Below are positions 7,659-16,708 of a DNA stretch of 64,000 nt, piece after piece. A model generated the notes under the pieces. It made no database searches and was not told the origin of the DNA. It worked only from the letters and a program-made list of their open reading frames with translations. The position numbers and the translations under genes are program-made. Source of the DNA: Novosphingobium profundi (lineage in GTDB: Bacteria; Pseudomonadota; Alphaproteobacteria; Sphingomonadales; Sphingomonadaceae); the NCBI RefSeq assembly GCF_018491765.1, contig NZ_JABWCU010000012.1, positions 1-64,000 on the forward strand, in the 5' to 3' direction. The first letter of the stretch is position 1, and the number at the start of each line of letters is the position of its first letter.

Positions 7659-8975
7659 ATGGCCTCGTTCGCGAATCAGACCCTGGGAATCGACTTCGGC
7701 ACCACCAATTCGGTCATGGCGCTTTCGGGCAGCGAGACTTCGGCGCAGATGATCCGTTTCGCCGCGCCTTCGGGTGACAGCTCGGTGTTCCGCTCGGCCT
7801 TGTGCTTCTGGCAGGAGGAAGGTGTGCGCGGCGGCCTTGCGCATGAAGCGGGGCCCTGGGCGATCGAGGAATTCCTGGAATACCCGCAGGGTTCGCGCTT
7901 CATCCAGTCGTTCAAGTCGGTTGCCGCCAATCCCGCCTTCGAGACCGCGGGCATCTTCGAGAAGCGCTTCCGCTTCGAAGAAATGGGCGAAGTGTTCCTC
8001 CAGCATCTCCTGGGCCATGCGGGCGATGCCCTTGGCGAGTTGCCCGAGCAGGTCGTGGTTGGCCGTCCGGTGCGCTATGTCGGCGCGCGCGCCGACGCCG
8101 CGCTGGCGCGCACGCGCTACGATGCGATGTTCAAGGCGCTCGGCCGTCCGGTGCACTATGTCTACGAACCGGTCGGTGCCGCGTTCAGCTTCGCCTCGCG
8201 CCTGTCCGATCCCGCCACGCTGATGGTGGCCGACTTCGGCGGGGGTACCAGCGACTTCTCGATCGTGCGTGTCGAGGCGCCCGGAACCGCGCAGCGGTGC
8301 ACGCCGCTTGCCGCGGCGGGGATCGGTCTTGCCGGCGATCGCTTCGACTTCCGGATTATGGATCACCTCGTTCTGCCGCAGCTGGGCAAGGGCGGTACTT
8401 ACCGCTCGTTCGACAAGGTGCTCGAGATTCCGCCAGGCCACTTCACCGATTTCGGAGACTGGTCGCGGCTCGCCATGATGCGCAACAAGCGTACGCTCGA
8501 GCAACTCAACAAGCTGAAGCAGAGCGCGACTGACCCGGCCGCCATCGCGCGGATGATCGCGGTCGTCGAGAACGAGCTCGGTTTCGGACTTTACGAAGCG
8601 GTCGGCGCGCTCAAGAAGGCGCTGTCGGGTGACGAACATGCTACCCTCGATTTCGAGAGCGAGGACTTGCACATCCACGCCGAGGTCAGCCGCGCCGACT
8701 TCGAGAGCTGGATCGCGCCCGACCTCGCGCGCATCGGCGAAACCGTGGACGAAGCGCTAGCCAAGGCCGCGCTCGCGCCTTCGGACATCGATCACGTTTT
8801 TCTCACCGGTGGTTCGTCGCTGATTCCGGCCGTGCGCGCGCTGTTCGAGGCGCGTTTTGGCGAGGAGCGGCTGGCGAGCGGGGACGAGCTGACCTCGATC
8901 GCCCATGGTCTGGCGATGATCGGTCAGTCGGGCGATCTGGCGCAGTGGTCGGCGGACGATACGTCGGCGGGTTGA
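7659..8975 (+). CDS. yegD: YegD-like Hsp70-family ATPase without a substrate-binding domain
   Basis: This 438-residue protein consists only of the actin/Hsp70 nucleotide-binding fold. Phosphate 1 loop LGIDFGTTNSVMAL is near residue 8, phosphate 2 loop MVADFGGGTSDFSIV near 190, and the adenosine motif VFLTGGSSLIPAVRALF near 385. Canonical DnaK adds a beta-sandwich peptide-binding domain and lid after about residue 385; those are missing, as in E. coli YegD, which is about this length. The client and partner are unknown for this family. It stands alone, between tRNA genes and a convergent operon, with an AAGAGGA ribosome site upstream. Confidence 0.9.
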   Translation: MASFANQTLGIDFGTTNSVMALSGSETSAQMIRFAAPSGDSSVFRSALCFWQEEGVRGGLAHEAGPWAIEEFLEYPQGSRFIQSFKSVAANPAFETAGIFEKRFRFEEMGEVFLQHLLGHAGDALGELPEQVVVGRPVRYVGARADAALARTRYDAMFKALGRPVHYVYEPVGAAFSFASRLSDPATLMVADFGGGTSDFSIVRVEAPGTAQRCTPLAAAGIGLAGDRFDFRIMDHLVLPQLGKGGTYRSFDKVLEIPPGHFTDFGDWSRLAMMRNKRTLEQLNKLKQSATDPAAIARMIAVVENELGFGLYEAVGALKKALSGDEHATLDFESEDLHIHAEVSRADFESWIAPDLARIGETVDEALAKAALAPSDIDHVFLTGGSSLIPAVRALFEARFGEERLASGDELTSIAHGLAMIGQSGDLAQWSADDTSAG

Positions 8976-9003
8976 TCCGTCCGGAGGGCCAGAACGGCGG
9001 CAG

Positions 9004-9219
9004 CTAGCCCCAGCGACCCGTTTCCATCCAGATAAGGTAGCGCTTGAGCGGGAAGATCCACACGATCCCGAGCACGATGTAGACTGGCATCTGCAGCAGA
9101 GCGTGCCACTGCGCGATCATGGGATGGACGTAGCGCGCGATGAGCAGGCCGTAGACCAGAAGCGCAGCGAAAAGCGCCAGCACGCCCACGGGAATGCGCC
9201 AGGTTGGTGTCTCGCGCAT
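9004..9219 (-). CDS. DUF2842 family small membrane protein
   Basis: A 71-residue protein beginning MRETPTWRIPVG, with two hydrophobic helices (about 9-31 and 44-62) and a basic, Trp-containing tail (KRYLIWMETGRWG). This matches the alphaproteobacterial DUF2842 pattern of a short two-helix inner membrane protein of unknown function. I prefer the ATG at 9219, which follows the cyclo-ligase stop by one base. An in-frame ATG at 9237 would overlap that gene. The two genes are likely one transcript. Confidence 0.82.
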   Translation of the reverse strand: MRETPTWRIPVGVLALFAALLVYGLLIARYVHPMIAQWHALLQMPVYIVLGIVWIFPLKRYLIWMETGRWG

Positions 9220-9220
9220 G

Positions 9221-9829
9221 TCAGTCCATTGCCCCATGATAGATGCGCGTGGGCGTGACCACGGCGCTCAGCGGCTGGTCGTGGCCCTCGATCGGAAGTT
9301 CCTCGGCCAACTGGCAATCCCAGGCAAGACCGATGGCGCGCGTGCCGGGGTGCGAGGCGAGCCAGCGGTCGTAATGCCCGCCACCTTGTCCGAGCCTATG
9401 GCCTTCCTGCGTAAAGGCGATGAGCGGGACGATCACGACTTCGGGCGCTGCGAAGTTGGCCATGCCGCTCGGCTGGAGCATGCGGTAGGGGCCTTCTTCC
9501 AGTTCGCCATCGTCGAAAGGGTTGTCCCAGGTCCGGAATTCCATCGCCGAACTGCGCGAGGCGAAGCGGGGCAGGGCGACCTCCCGGCCGTTCTCCGCAA
9601 GCCAGCGTGCCCAGCCGAGCGAAGGGGCCTCGGCTCCCAGCGGATAATAGAGGCCGACCGCGCTGCCGTGGGGGATCATCTCGACGACGGGGGCAGGTGG
9701 GCGATTGAGGATCAGCGCGCGCAAGTTCTGCGGCAGCGCATCGACATGCTCGGCCCGCGCCTCGCGGAAGGCCTTGCGCAAAAGCGCTTTCCTGCCGGTC
9801 AGGGAATTGGGGGGTGACGGGTCCACCAT
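9221..9829 (-). CDS. fau: 5-formyltetrahydrofolate cyclo-ligase
   Basis: Recycles 5-formyl-THF to 5,10-methenyl-THF with ATP. The 202-residue protein has the N-terminal basic helix TGRKALLRKAFREAR, the region VGLYYPLGAEAP, and the signature loop GQGGGHYDRWL (usually GYGGGYYDR), which binds ATP and folate. AGGA at 9840-9843 lies about ten bases upstream of the ATG. The order zapA - 6S RNA - cyclo-ligase seen here is widespread in proteobacteria and supports both the gene and the RNA call next to it. Confidence 0.94.
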   Translation of the reverse strand: MVDPSPPNSLTGRKALLRKAFREARAEHVDALPQNLRALILNRPPAPVVEMIPHGSAVGLYYPLGAEAPSLGWARWLAENGREVALPRFASRSSAMEFRTWDNPFDDGELEEGPYRMLQPSGMANFAAPEVVIVPLIAFTQEGHRLGQGGGHYDRWLASHPGTRAIGLAWDCQLAEELPIEGHDQPLSAVVTPTRIYHGAMD

Positions 9830-9844
9830 GGGTCGTTTTCCTAG

Positions 9845-9980
9845 AAATCCTCTGACGCCTCAACGTCAGGTGGGGACCATGTGCGTCGGACCACGGTCCG
9901 GGCAGGGACAGCCCCCTTGGATTGCTTATAGCCTCAGGGATGTTCGAACGGCTCGTGCCGGGCAGATCCCGTCATAGGCC
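9845..9980 (-). ncRNA. ssrS: Probable 6S RNA
   Basis: The gap between zapA and the folate cyclo-ligase is the conserved position of 6S RNA, which mimics an open promoter and binds housekeeping RNA polymerase. On the minus strand, positions 9939-9922 read CCCTGAGGCTATAAGCAA, close to the conserved 5' side of the 6S central bubble (CCCTGAGCCGATATT in E. coli). They are followed by a long imperfect hairpin closed by CGGAC/GTCCG, and a second small hairpin (CTGACG/CGTCAG) on the 3' side. I could not trace a convincing terminal closing helix, so the ends are approximate and the call rests on position plus the bubble motif. Confidence 0.55.
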
Positions 9981-9983
9981 TAA

Positions 9984-10325
9984 TTAGAGATCGTTGGCCT
10001 CGCCCTCAAGTGGGCATTCAAGAAGCTGGGCAAGTTTTTCCATCGTTTCGGCGATACGCAGCAGGCGTTGGGTGTCCCGCGACGCGTCGGGCGCTGGCGC
10101 GGGCGGGGTCGGGGGCAGCTTGCCGGCGCGTTTCAATTCGTCGTTCTCGTCGGCGAGCAGCAGCGCTGCGAAGAGGAGCATGCGTGCCTCGGACAGGCCG
10201 CGCGCCTTGGCGGCGACCACTTTACTCTCGATGGCTTCGCCGAGCAGGCGGATGTGGTCTTCCTGGCCCGGCGTGCAGCCGACGACGAATTCGCGCCCGC
10301 CGATCGTGAGGCTGACGTTGTTCAT
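9984..10325 (-). CDS. zapA: Cell division protein ZapA
   Basis: ZapA binds and bundles FtsZ at the division ring. The 113-residue protein starts with the typical beta strand NNVSLTIGGREFVVGCTPGQEDHIRLLGEAI, then an alpha-helical coiled coil (SEARMLLFAALLLADENDELK). A Pro/Ala-rich linker and a terminal helix complete it. Its start overlaps the stop of the upstream coiled-coil gene by four bases, so the two are probably made together. Confidence 0.93.
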   Translation of the reverse strand: MNNVSLTIGGREFVVGCTPGQEDHIRLLGEAIESKVVAAKARGLSEARMLLFAALLLADENDELKRAGKLPPTPPAPAPDASRDTQRLLRIAETMEKLAQLLECPLEGEANDL

Positions 10326-10540
10326 GGCGCGCTGCGTGCAATGAGCGTGTCGAGTTCGCCGAGCGTGCTTTCGACCGTCGCGCGCAAGGCAAGGTGACGA
10401 CGGGCAAGGGCGTCGTGCGTGTTGATCCGATGCTCGGCAGCAGCTTCGAGCCGGGTAAGCGCCGCCTCGAGCCGCGCGATGGCCGCCGCGTGCGGATCGG
10501 CGCCCTCGTCCTTGCCCCTGACGGGATCTGTCTCTTCCAT
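10322..10540 (-). CDS. Small coiled-coil protein coupled to zapA
   Basis: A 72-residue, almost wholly helical protein with heptad-like Ala/Leu spacing (HAAAIARLEAALTRLEAAAEHR ... RATVESTLGELDTLIARSAP, shown in part). It has no recognised enzyme motif. It overlaps zapA by the ATGA arrangement. Small coiled-coil genes before zapA are common in alphaproteobacteria, and a role in division or in stabilising ZapA is a reasonable guess from position only. Confidence 0.75.
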   Translation of the reverse strand: MEETDPVRGKDEGADPHAAAIARLEAALTRLEAAAEHRINTHDALARRHLALRATVESTLGELDTLIARSAP

Positions 10541-10742
10541 GGATTTGTGGCTAGAGCACTGTCGTCATAACGCAATCGCCAAGGCCGAATTGTTCACAAC
10601 GGCATAGATACACTGAAAGAGTAATCGGTCGGGTGGAGGCACCAATTCGCGGGAGCTGAACTTGACGCGAAGCGGGCTCGCCCTAAAGGGGGTCGGCAAG
10701 TTCGAATCACAGTGTAATAATCCGTTTTCCGGAGCCCGTCTG

Positions 10743-12731
10743 ATGACCCTTGCCCCCGATCGTCTCGCCCCGATGGCCAACGCCATTCGCGCGCTTTCCA
10801 TGGACGCGGTCCAGGCAGCGAATTCGGGCCACCCCGGCATGCCGATGGGCATGGCCGACGTGGCCACGGTTCTCTATGCCAAGTACCTCAAGTTCGACCC
10901 GAAGAGCCCCAAGTGGGCCGACCGCGACCGCTTCGTGCTGTCGGCGGGGCATGGCTCGATGCTGATGTACTCGCTGCTCTATCTGACCGGCTACGAGAGC
11001 CCGACGATCGACGACATCCGCAATTTCCGCCAGATGGGCAGCCCCTGTGCGGGCCACCCCGAGAACTTCCTGCTCGAAGGCGTCGAATGCACCACCGGCC
11101 CGCTGGGCCAGGGCGTGGCGATGGCGGTCGGCATGGCGATGGCCGAGCGCCAGCTCAATGCCACCTTCGGTGACGAACTCGTCGATCACAACACCTGGGT
11201 GATCGCGGGCGACGGCTGCCTCATGGAAGGCATCAACCACGAGGCCATCGGCCTTGCCGGCACGCTGGGGCTCGGCAAGCTCAAGGTCCTGTGGGACGAC
11301 AACGACATCACCATCGACGGCAAGACCGGCCTGTCGACCTCGGAAGACATCCCTGCGCGCTACCGCGCCTCGGGCTGGGACGTGTTCTCGTGCGACGGTC
11401 ATGATTTCGCCGACATCGAGCGCGCGCTGGGCGAAGCGGCCGCCTCGGACAAGCCCTCGCTCGTCGCCTGCAAGACGATCATCGGCAAGGGCGCGCCCAA
11501 CAAGCAGGGCGGCTCGGGCGTCCACGGTTCCGCACTCGGTGATGCCGAAGTCGCTGCCGCCCGCGAATTCCTGGGCTGGAGCGCCGAGCCCTTCGTCGTG
11601 CCCGACGAGATCCTTGCCGACTGGCGCTCGCTGGGTGCCAAGGGTGCCGAGGCCCGCGAAGCCTGGGAAGCGCGCAAGGTGTCGCACCCCGAAGCTGCCG
11701 AATTCAGCCGTCGCATGGCTGGCGAGCTGCCCGAGTCCGACGATGTCGCCCAGACCTTCGCCGGCTGGCTTGAGGGTGACAGCAAGATCGCCACGCGCAA
11801 GGCTTCGGAAAACTGCCTCAACGTGCTGGCGCCCGCGCTGCCCGAGATGATCGGCGGCTCGGCCGACCTTACCGGCTCGAACAACACCAAGGCCAAGTGC
11901 CAGGAACCGTTCACGGCCGACAACTACGCGGGCCGCTACGTCTACTACGGCATTCGCGAGTTCGGCATGGCCGCGGCGATGAACGGCATGGCGCTGCACG
12001 GCGGCGTGATCCCCTACGGCGGGACGTTCCTGATCTTCTCGGACTACTGCCGCAACGCGATCCGTCTCTCGGCTCTGCAGCAGGTCCGCGCGATCTACGT
12101 GCTGACCCATGACAGCATCGGCCTTGGCGAGGACGGCCCGACCCACCAGCCGGTCGAGCAGGTCATGTCGCTGCGCCTGATCCCCAACCTCTACGTGTTC
12201 CGCCCGGCCGATGTGATCGAGACGGCGGAATGCTGGAACATCGCGGTGCAGAGCCAGGACACGCCTTCGGTCCTGGCGCTCAGCCGCCAGAACCTGCCGC
12301 AGCTGCGCACGTCGGGCGAAATGCTCTCGGCGCGCGGCGCCTACACGCTGCGCCACGCCAAGGCCGACCGCAAGGTCATCCTCATCGCCACCGGTTCCGA
12401 GGTCGAACTGGCCTGTGCGGTGCGCGACGAACTCGAAGCCCAGGGCATCGGCGCGGACGTCGTCTCGATGCCGTGCATGGAGCTCTTCGAGGCGCAGGAA
12501 CAGGCCTACAAGCACGAGATCCTGCCGCACGACCCTTCGATCCTGAAAGTCTCGATCGAGGCGGGCTCGACGCTGGGGTGGGAACGCTACACCGCGATCA
12601 GCCGCAACGGCGGCCTCAACATCGGCCTGGACCGTTTCGGCGCGTCGGCCCCGGCCGAGGATCTTTTCGCACGCTTCGGCTTCTCGGCCGAATCCATCGT
12701 GCCCAAGATTCTCGATAAGCTCAGCGTCTAA
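10743..12731 (+). CDS. tkt: Transketolase
   Basis: Thiamine-diphosphate enzyme moving two-carbon ketol units in the pentose phosphate pathway, 662 residues. The N-terminal domain has [15 protein letters not shown] and the ThDP/Mg motif [13 protein letters not shown] (GDG at 156-158). The middle domain carries [27 protein letters not shown] and [19 protein letters not shown]. The C-terminal domain ends normally. I start at the ATG at 10743 (MTLAPDR), with GGAG nine bases upstream; the frame is open to 10662 but the extra residues are not family-like. It opens a tkt-gap-MOSC-pgk-fba cluster. Confidence 0.96.
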   Translation: MTLAPDRLAPMANAIRALSMDAVQAANSGHPGMPMGMADVATVLYAKYLKFDPKSPKWADRDRFVLSAGHGSMLMYSLLYLTGYESPTIDDIRNFRQMGSPCAGHPENFLLEGVECTTGPLGQGVAMAVGMAMAERQLNATFGDELVDHNTWVIAGDGCLMEGINHEAIGLAGTLGLGKLKVLWDDNDITIDGKTGLSTSEDIPARYRASGWDVFSCDGHDFADIERALGEAAASDKPSLVACKTIIGKGAPNKQGGSGVHGSALGDAEVAAAREFLGWSAEPFVVPDEILADWRSLGAKGAEAREAWEARKVSHPEAAEFSRRMAGELPESDDVAQTFAGWLEGDSKIATRKASENCLNVLAPALPEMIGGSADLTGSNNTKAKCQEPFTADNYAGRYVYYGIREFGMAAAMNGMALHGGVIPYGGTFLIFSDYCRNAIRLSALQQVRAIYVLTHDSIGLGEDGPTHQPVEQVMSLRLIPNLYVFRPADVIETAECWNIAVQSQDTPSVLALSRQNLPQLRTSGEMLSARGAYTLRHAKADRKVILIATGSEVELACAVRDELEAQGIGADVVSMPCMELFEAQEQAYKHEILPHDPSILKVSIEAGSTLGWERYTAISRNGGLNIGLDRFGASAPAEDLFARFGFSAESIVPKILDKLSV

Positions 12732-12745
12732 GAGGAGATTTGCAT

Positions 12746-13753
12746 ATGGCGACCAAGGTTGCGATCAACGGTTTCGGACGTATTGGGCGGCTTGTCGCTC
12801 GCGCCATTCTCGAGCGCCCCGACTGCGGTCTGGAACTGGTCTCGATCAACGATCTGGCCGACACCAAGTCGAACGCTCTCCTCTTCGGCTTCGACACCAC
12901 CCACGGCCGTTTCCCCGGCACCGTGGAAGCGGGTGAAGGCAAGATCACCGTCAACGGCAAGGACATCATCGTCACCGCCGAGCGCGATCCCGCCAAGCTG
13001 CCGCACGCCGCGCAGGGCATCGACATCGTTCTGGAATGCACCGGCATCTTCCAGTCGAAGGAAGCCTCGCAGCCGCACCTCGATGCCGGTGCCAAGCGCG
13101 TGCTGATCTCGGCTCCCGCCACCGGCGTCGACAACACCGTCGTCTTCGGCGTGAACCACGAGAGCCTGACCGCCGACCACATCGTCGTGTCGAACGCCTC
13201 GTGCACCACCAACTGCCTGGCGCCCGTCGCCAAGGTGCTGAACGACACCGTGGGCATCGAGCGTGGCTTCATGACCACGATCCACTCGTACACCAACGAC
13301 CAGCGCATGCTCGACCAGATCCACAAGGACCTGCGTCGCGCCCGTGCGGGTGCGGCCAACATGATCCCGACCACCACGGGTGCTGCCCGTGCGGTCGGCC
13401 TCGTGCTGCCCGAACTCAAGGGGAAGCTCGACGGTTCGTCGGTGCGCGTGCCGACCCCCAACGTCAGTCTCGTCGACCTGTGCTTCGTCCCCAAGAAGGA
13501 CACCACGGTCGAAGAGATCAACGCTGCGCTCAAGGCCGCTGCCGAAGGTCCGATGAAGGGCGTGCTCGCCTATACCGACCAGCCGCTGGTTTCCTCGGAC
13601 TTCAACCACTACCCGGCCTCGTCGACCGTCGACAGCCTGGAAACGGCGGTCATGGAAGGCAAGTTCGTGCGCGTCGTCTCGTGGTACGACAACGAGTGGG
13701 GCTTCTCGAACCGCATGCTCGACACCGCTGGAGCGATGGCGAAGTTCCTCTGA
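12746..13753 (+). CDS. gap: Glyceraldehyde-3-phosphate dehydrogenase
   Basis: Oxidises glyceraldehyde 3-phosphate to 1,3-bisphosphoglycerate with NAD. Residues 1-20 hold the Rossmann motif [13 protein letters not shown], and ISINDLAD-type spacing with an acidic residue after the second strand fits NAD preference. The catalytic cysteine is Cys153 in [12 protein letters not shown]. The 335-residue length is standard. ATG at 12746 has AGGAG at 12733-12737. The next gene begins three bases after the stop. Confidence 0.97.
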   Translation: MATKVAINGFGRIGRLVARAILERPDCGLELVSINDLADTKSNALLFGFDTTHGRFPGTVEAGEGKITVNGKDIIVTAERDPAKLPHAAQGIDIVLECTGIFQSKEASQPHLDAGAKRVLISAPATGVDNTVVFGVNHESLTADHIVVSNASCTTNCLAPVAKVLNDTVGIERGFMTTIHSYTNDQRMLDQIHKDLRRARAGAANMIPTTTGAARAVGLVLPELKGKLDGSSVRVPTPNVSLVDLCFVPKKDTTVEEINAALKAAAEGPMKGVLAYTDQPLVSSDFNHYPASSTVDSLETAVMEGKFVRVVSWYDNEWGFSNRMLDTAGAMAKFL

Positions 13754-13755
13754 AC

Positions 13756-14232
13756 GTGAATGGGGCGACAGGCACTCTGGTGGGCATCGCGAGGCGGCTG
13801 AAGTCTCGCGCGCCGATGGAGCCATTGGAGTCTGTCGCCATTACGGTCGCCGCGGGAATCCAGGGGGATTTCCGCGGCGCTGTACGTCCGGGCAAAATTC
13901 CCAGGCGACAGGTCGCGCTGATCGAGGTGGAAAGCTGGCAGTCCGCGATGGACGAGCTGTCCCTCTTCGAGGGCACGGCTCTGCCCTGGTACGCGCGCCG
14001 TGCGAACTTGTGCGTGGAGGGGCTGCGCCTTCCGCGCGCCGCGGGATGCGTGATCGCGATCGGCGAAAGCTGCCGGATCGAGACGACCATGGAATGCGAT
14101 CCGTGCAGCCGCATGGACGAATTGACGCCGGGCCTGATGGCCGCGCTGACGCCGGACTGGCGCGGCGGTGTGCTGGGCCGGGTACTGTGTGACGGACCCG
14201 TTTCCGTCGGTGACCAGGTGAGGATACTGTAA
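13756..14232 (+). CDS. MOSC-domain protein between gap and pgk
   Basis: The 158-residue frame reads like a stand-alone MOSC domain: VGIARR near the start, [21 protein letters not shown], then [23 protein letters not shown] and the conserved cysteine segment [16 protein letters not shown] domains handle sulfur or molybdenum-cofactor ligands (as in MOCO sulfurase C-termini, YiiM and YuaD); the substrate here is unknown. The best start is the GTG at 13756, three bases after the gap stop; an ATG at 13816 would remove the first strand. Its TAA stop overlaps the pgk start (TAATG), implying coupled translation inside a glycolytic operon. Confidence 0.82.
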   Translation: MNGATGTLVGIARRLKSRAPMEPLESVAITVAAGIQGDFRGAVRPGKIPRRQVALIEVESWQSAMDELSLFEGTALPWYARRANLCVEGLRLPRAAGCVIAIGESCRIETTMECDPCSRMDELTPGLMAALTPDWRGGVLGRVLCDGPVSVGDQVRIL

Positions 14233-15431
14233 TGACCGCTTTCAAGACGCTCGATGACCTTGGTGACGTGTCCGGCAAGGTCGCACTGGTGCGCGTGGAC
14301 CTCAACCTGCCGATGAACGACGGCCAGGTGACCGACGACACGCGCATTCGCGCCGCCGTGCCCACCATCAACGACCTGTGCGCCAAGGGCGCCAAGGTCC
14401 TCCTGCTTGCCCACTTCGGCCGCCCCAAGGGTGAGCGCAACTCGATGATGTCGCTTTCGATGGTCGTCGGGGCGGTCGAGAAGGTGATCGGCAAGGAAGT
14501 GATGTTCGTGCCCGAGATCGCGGGCGACGTGGTCGCCCAGGCGATCGGCATTCTCAAGGGCAGCGATGTCGCCATCCTCGAGAACACCCGCTTCTGGAAG
14601 GGCGAGGAAAAGAACGACCCCGAACTGGTCAAGGCGATCGCCGCCAATGCCGATTTCTACGTCAACGATGCCTTTTCGGCCGCGCATCGCGCGCACGCCA
14701 CGACCGAGGGCCTCGCACACGTTCTTCCGGCCTACGCGGGCCGCTCGATGCAGGCCGAGCTCGAGGCGCTTGACAAGGCGCTGGGCACCCCGGTGAAGCC
14801 GGTTGCGGCGCTCGTCGGCGGGGCCAAGGTCTCTTCCAAGCTCGACGTGCTGACCCACCTCGTGACCCAGGTCGATCATCTGATGATCGGCGGGGGCATG
14901 GCCAACACCTTCCTCGCGGCCAAGGGCGTGGACGTGGGCAAGTCGCTGTGCGAGCACGACCTTGTCGACACCGCCAACGCGATCCTCGCCAAGGCCGACG
15001 CGAGCGGCTGCACCGTGCACCTGCCCTACGAGGTCGTCGTCTCGAAGGAATTCGCGGCCAACCCTGACAGCCTTCGCACTTGCAACGTGCACGAGGTGGC
15101 ATCGGACGAAATGATCCTCGACGCCGGGCCGCTGGCGGTCGAAGCTCTGGCCGACGCGCTCAAGACCTGCCGCACGCTGGTGTGGAATGGCCCGCTCGGC
15201 GCGTTCGAGATGGAGCCCTTCGACGCCGCGACCGTTTCGCTTGCGCGCACGGCCGCGGCGCTCACCATCGAGGGAACGCTGACTTCGGTCGCCGGAGGCG
15301 GGGATACCGTTGCCGCGCTCAACCATGCGGGTGTCGCCAAGGACTTTTCGTATATTTCGACGGCGGGCGGCGCCTTCCTCGAATGGATGGAAGGCAAGGA
15401 ACTTCCCGGCGTCGCGGCGCTTTCGGTCTGA
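14232..15431 (+). CDS. pgk: Phosphoglycerate kinase
   Basis: Transfers phosphate from 1,3-bisphosphoglycerate to ADP, 399 residues. The N-terminal substrate loop [20 protein letters not shown], the basic patch [10 protein letters not shown], and the hinge and nucleotide domain motifs ([34 protein letters not shown]) are all present. The start overlaps the MOSC stop by one base. Downstream lie 261 bases without a gene before fba, so pgk may close the first co-transcribed part of the cluster. Confidence 0.97.
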   Translation: MTAFKTLDDLGDVSGKVALVRVDLNLPMNDGQVTDDTRIRAAVPTINDLCAKGAKVLLLAHFGRPKGERNSMMSLSMVVGAVEKVIGKEVMFVPEIAGDVVAQAIGILKGSDVAILENTRFWKGEEKNDPELVKAIAANADFYVNDAFSAAHRAHATTEGLAHVLPAYAGRSMQAELEALDKALGTPVKPVAALVGGAKVSSKLDVLTHLVTQVDHLMIGGGMANTFLAAKGVDVGKSLCEHDLVDTANAILAKADASGCTVHLPYEVVVSKEFAANPDSLRTCNVHEVASDEMILDAGPLAVEALADALKTCRTLVWNGPLGAFEMEPFDAATVSLARTAAALTIEGTLTSVAGGGDTVAALNHAGVAKDFSYISTAGGAFLEWMEGKELPGVAALSV

Positions 15432-15555
15432 TCGGACCGGCGCGGGCAGTACGCGTCCGGCCAGTCCCGAAAGGACGCCCCGAACAAAGTCGTCTGCGCC
15501 AGCCCGGCAATGTCTGGGGCGAACGCTGCGGGTGTGCGCTTCACCGCGCCAAGTG

Positions 15556-15627
15556 TTCGCGATGATGTATTCGCGAAGAGGCGAACTGTTGCTGCGGCAG
15601 AACGACCCGGGGGGCTTTTTGCCGCAG
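15556..15627 (+). promoter_or_regulatory. Nested inverted repeats in the fba leader
   Basis: TTCGCGA (15556-15562) and TCGCGAA (15571-15577) form a 7-base dyad with an 8-base spacer. CTGCGGCA (15592-15599) and TGCCGCAG (15620-15627) form an 8-base stem with a 20-base loop. Both lie in the 261-base gap between pgk and fba, which has no gene. An operator, attenuator or mRNA structure is possible; no regulator is identified. Confidence 0.4.
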
Positions 15628-15692
15628 TTGCGAAATTCCCGGGTGGGCTCTAGCCTGCCTTTCACACGACGCATGACTTGAGGAGGAGTTTT

Positions 15693-16604
15693 ATGCAGGT
15701 TTCGGAAATGACGGCCAAGATGGCCGACGGTGACGGTTTCATCGCCGCGCTGGACCAGAGCGGCGGGTCGACCCCCAAGGCGCTCAAGGGCTATGGTATC
15801 GAGGAGGGTGCCTGGTCGAGCGATGAGGAAATGTTCGGCCTGATCCACGAGATGCGCAGCCGCATCATCTCCTCGCCCGTGTTCACCGGCGAGAAGGTCA
15901 TCGGGGCCATCCTGTTCGAACGCACGATGGACGGAACCGTTGGCGGCGTGCCCACGCCCGCCGCGCTGATCGCCAAGGGGATCGTGCCCTTCATCAAGAT
16001 CGACAAGGGCCTGGAGGACGAGGCCAACGGCGTGCAGATGATGAAGCCGATGCCCACGCTCGACGCGCTGCTCGAGCGTTCGCGTGCGCTCGGCGTGTTC
16101 GGCACCAAGGAGCGTTCGGTTATCCATTCGGCCAACGCCGAAGGCATCGCCGCCGTGGTCAAGCAGCAGTTCGAAATCGGCGAGCAGGTGATCTCGCATG
16201 GCATGATGCCGATCATCGAACCCGAAGTGAACATCAAGAGCGAAACGCGCGCCGAGTGCGACACGATCCTCGCGGCCGAGATCCTCAAGTGCCTCGATGC
16301 CCTCGATGAGGGCAAGAAGGTCATGCTCAAGCTTTCGCTGCCGATCGTGCCGGGCACGTTCGACGCGCTCGTCGACCACCCCAAGGTCCTGCGCGTCGTC
16401 GCGCTGTCGGGCGGCTATTCGCGCGACGAGGCCTGCGAGGAGCTGGCCAAGAACAAGGGCATCATCGCCAGCTTCAGCCGTGCGCTGCTTAACGACCTGC
16501 GCGCGCAGATGAGCGATGCCGAGTTTGACGCCGCGCTCAGCGAAGCGATCGACGCGATCTACGCGGGTTCGACCCAGAAGGTCGCGGCTGCCGCGGCAGC
16601 CTGA
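15693..16604 (+). CDS. fba: Fructose-bisphosphate aldolase, class I
   Basis: Cleaves fructose 1,6-bisphosphate through a Schiff base, 303 residues. It belongs to the short bacterial class I type (FIAALDQSGGSTPKALKGYG near the start). The Schiff-base lysine is likely Lys213 in VMLKLSLPIVPG, and GGYSRDEACEELAKN closes the barrel. No zinc-binding class II motifs are present. The ATG at 15693 sits seven bases behind AGGAGGAG; an upstream in-frame ATG at 15678 has no such site. A strong terminator follows. Confidence 0.95.
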   Translation: MQVSEMTAKMADGDGFIAALDQSGGSTPKALKGYGIEEGAWSSDEEMFGLIHEMRSRIISSPVFTGEKVIGAILFERTMDGTVGGVPTPAALIAKGIVPFIKIDKGLEDEANGVQMMKPMPTLDALLERSRALGVFGTKERSVIHSANAEGIAAVVKQQFEIGEQVISHGMMPIIEPEVNIKSETRAECDTILAAEILKCLDALDEGKKVMLKLSLPIVPGTFDALVDHPKVLRVVALSGGYSRDEACEELAKNKGIIASFSRALLNDLRAQMSDAEFDAALSEAIDAIYAGSTQKVAAAAAA

Positions 16605-16629
16605 TCGCATTGCTAACGACGTGATCTGG

Positions 16630-16661
16630 CGGGGCGTCCTCGGGCAGAGGGCGCCCCGTTT
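16630..16661 (+). terminator. Intrinsic terminator after fba
   Basis: CGGGGCG-T-CCTC pairs with GAGG-G-CGCCCCG around the loop GGGCA, a 12-pair stem with one G-T pair, followed by TTTGCTTTG. It lies 26 bases after the fba stop and before thiE, and so separates glycolysis from the thiamine gene. Confidence 0.8.
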
Positions 16662-16708
16662 GCTTTGTGCGCTTCCCATGGCCCGCGCTTTTTTCTAAGG
16701 CACACGCC

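Noticed and set aside
13650-16679. Very long open frame on the minus strand opposite pgk and fba
   Set aside because: It is antisense to four well-supported genes (MOSC, pgk, fba and the gap end), rich in Arg, His and Asp and without any recognisable domain. Long antisense frames are usual in GC-rich DNA.
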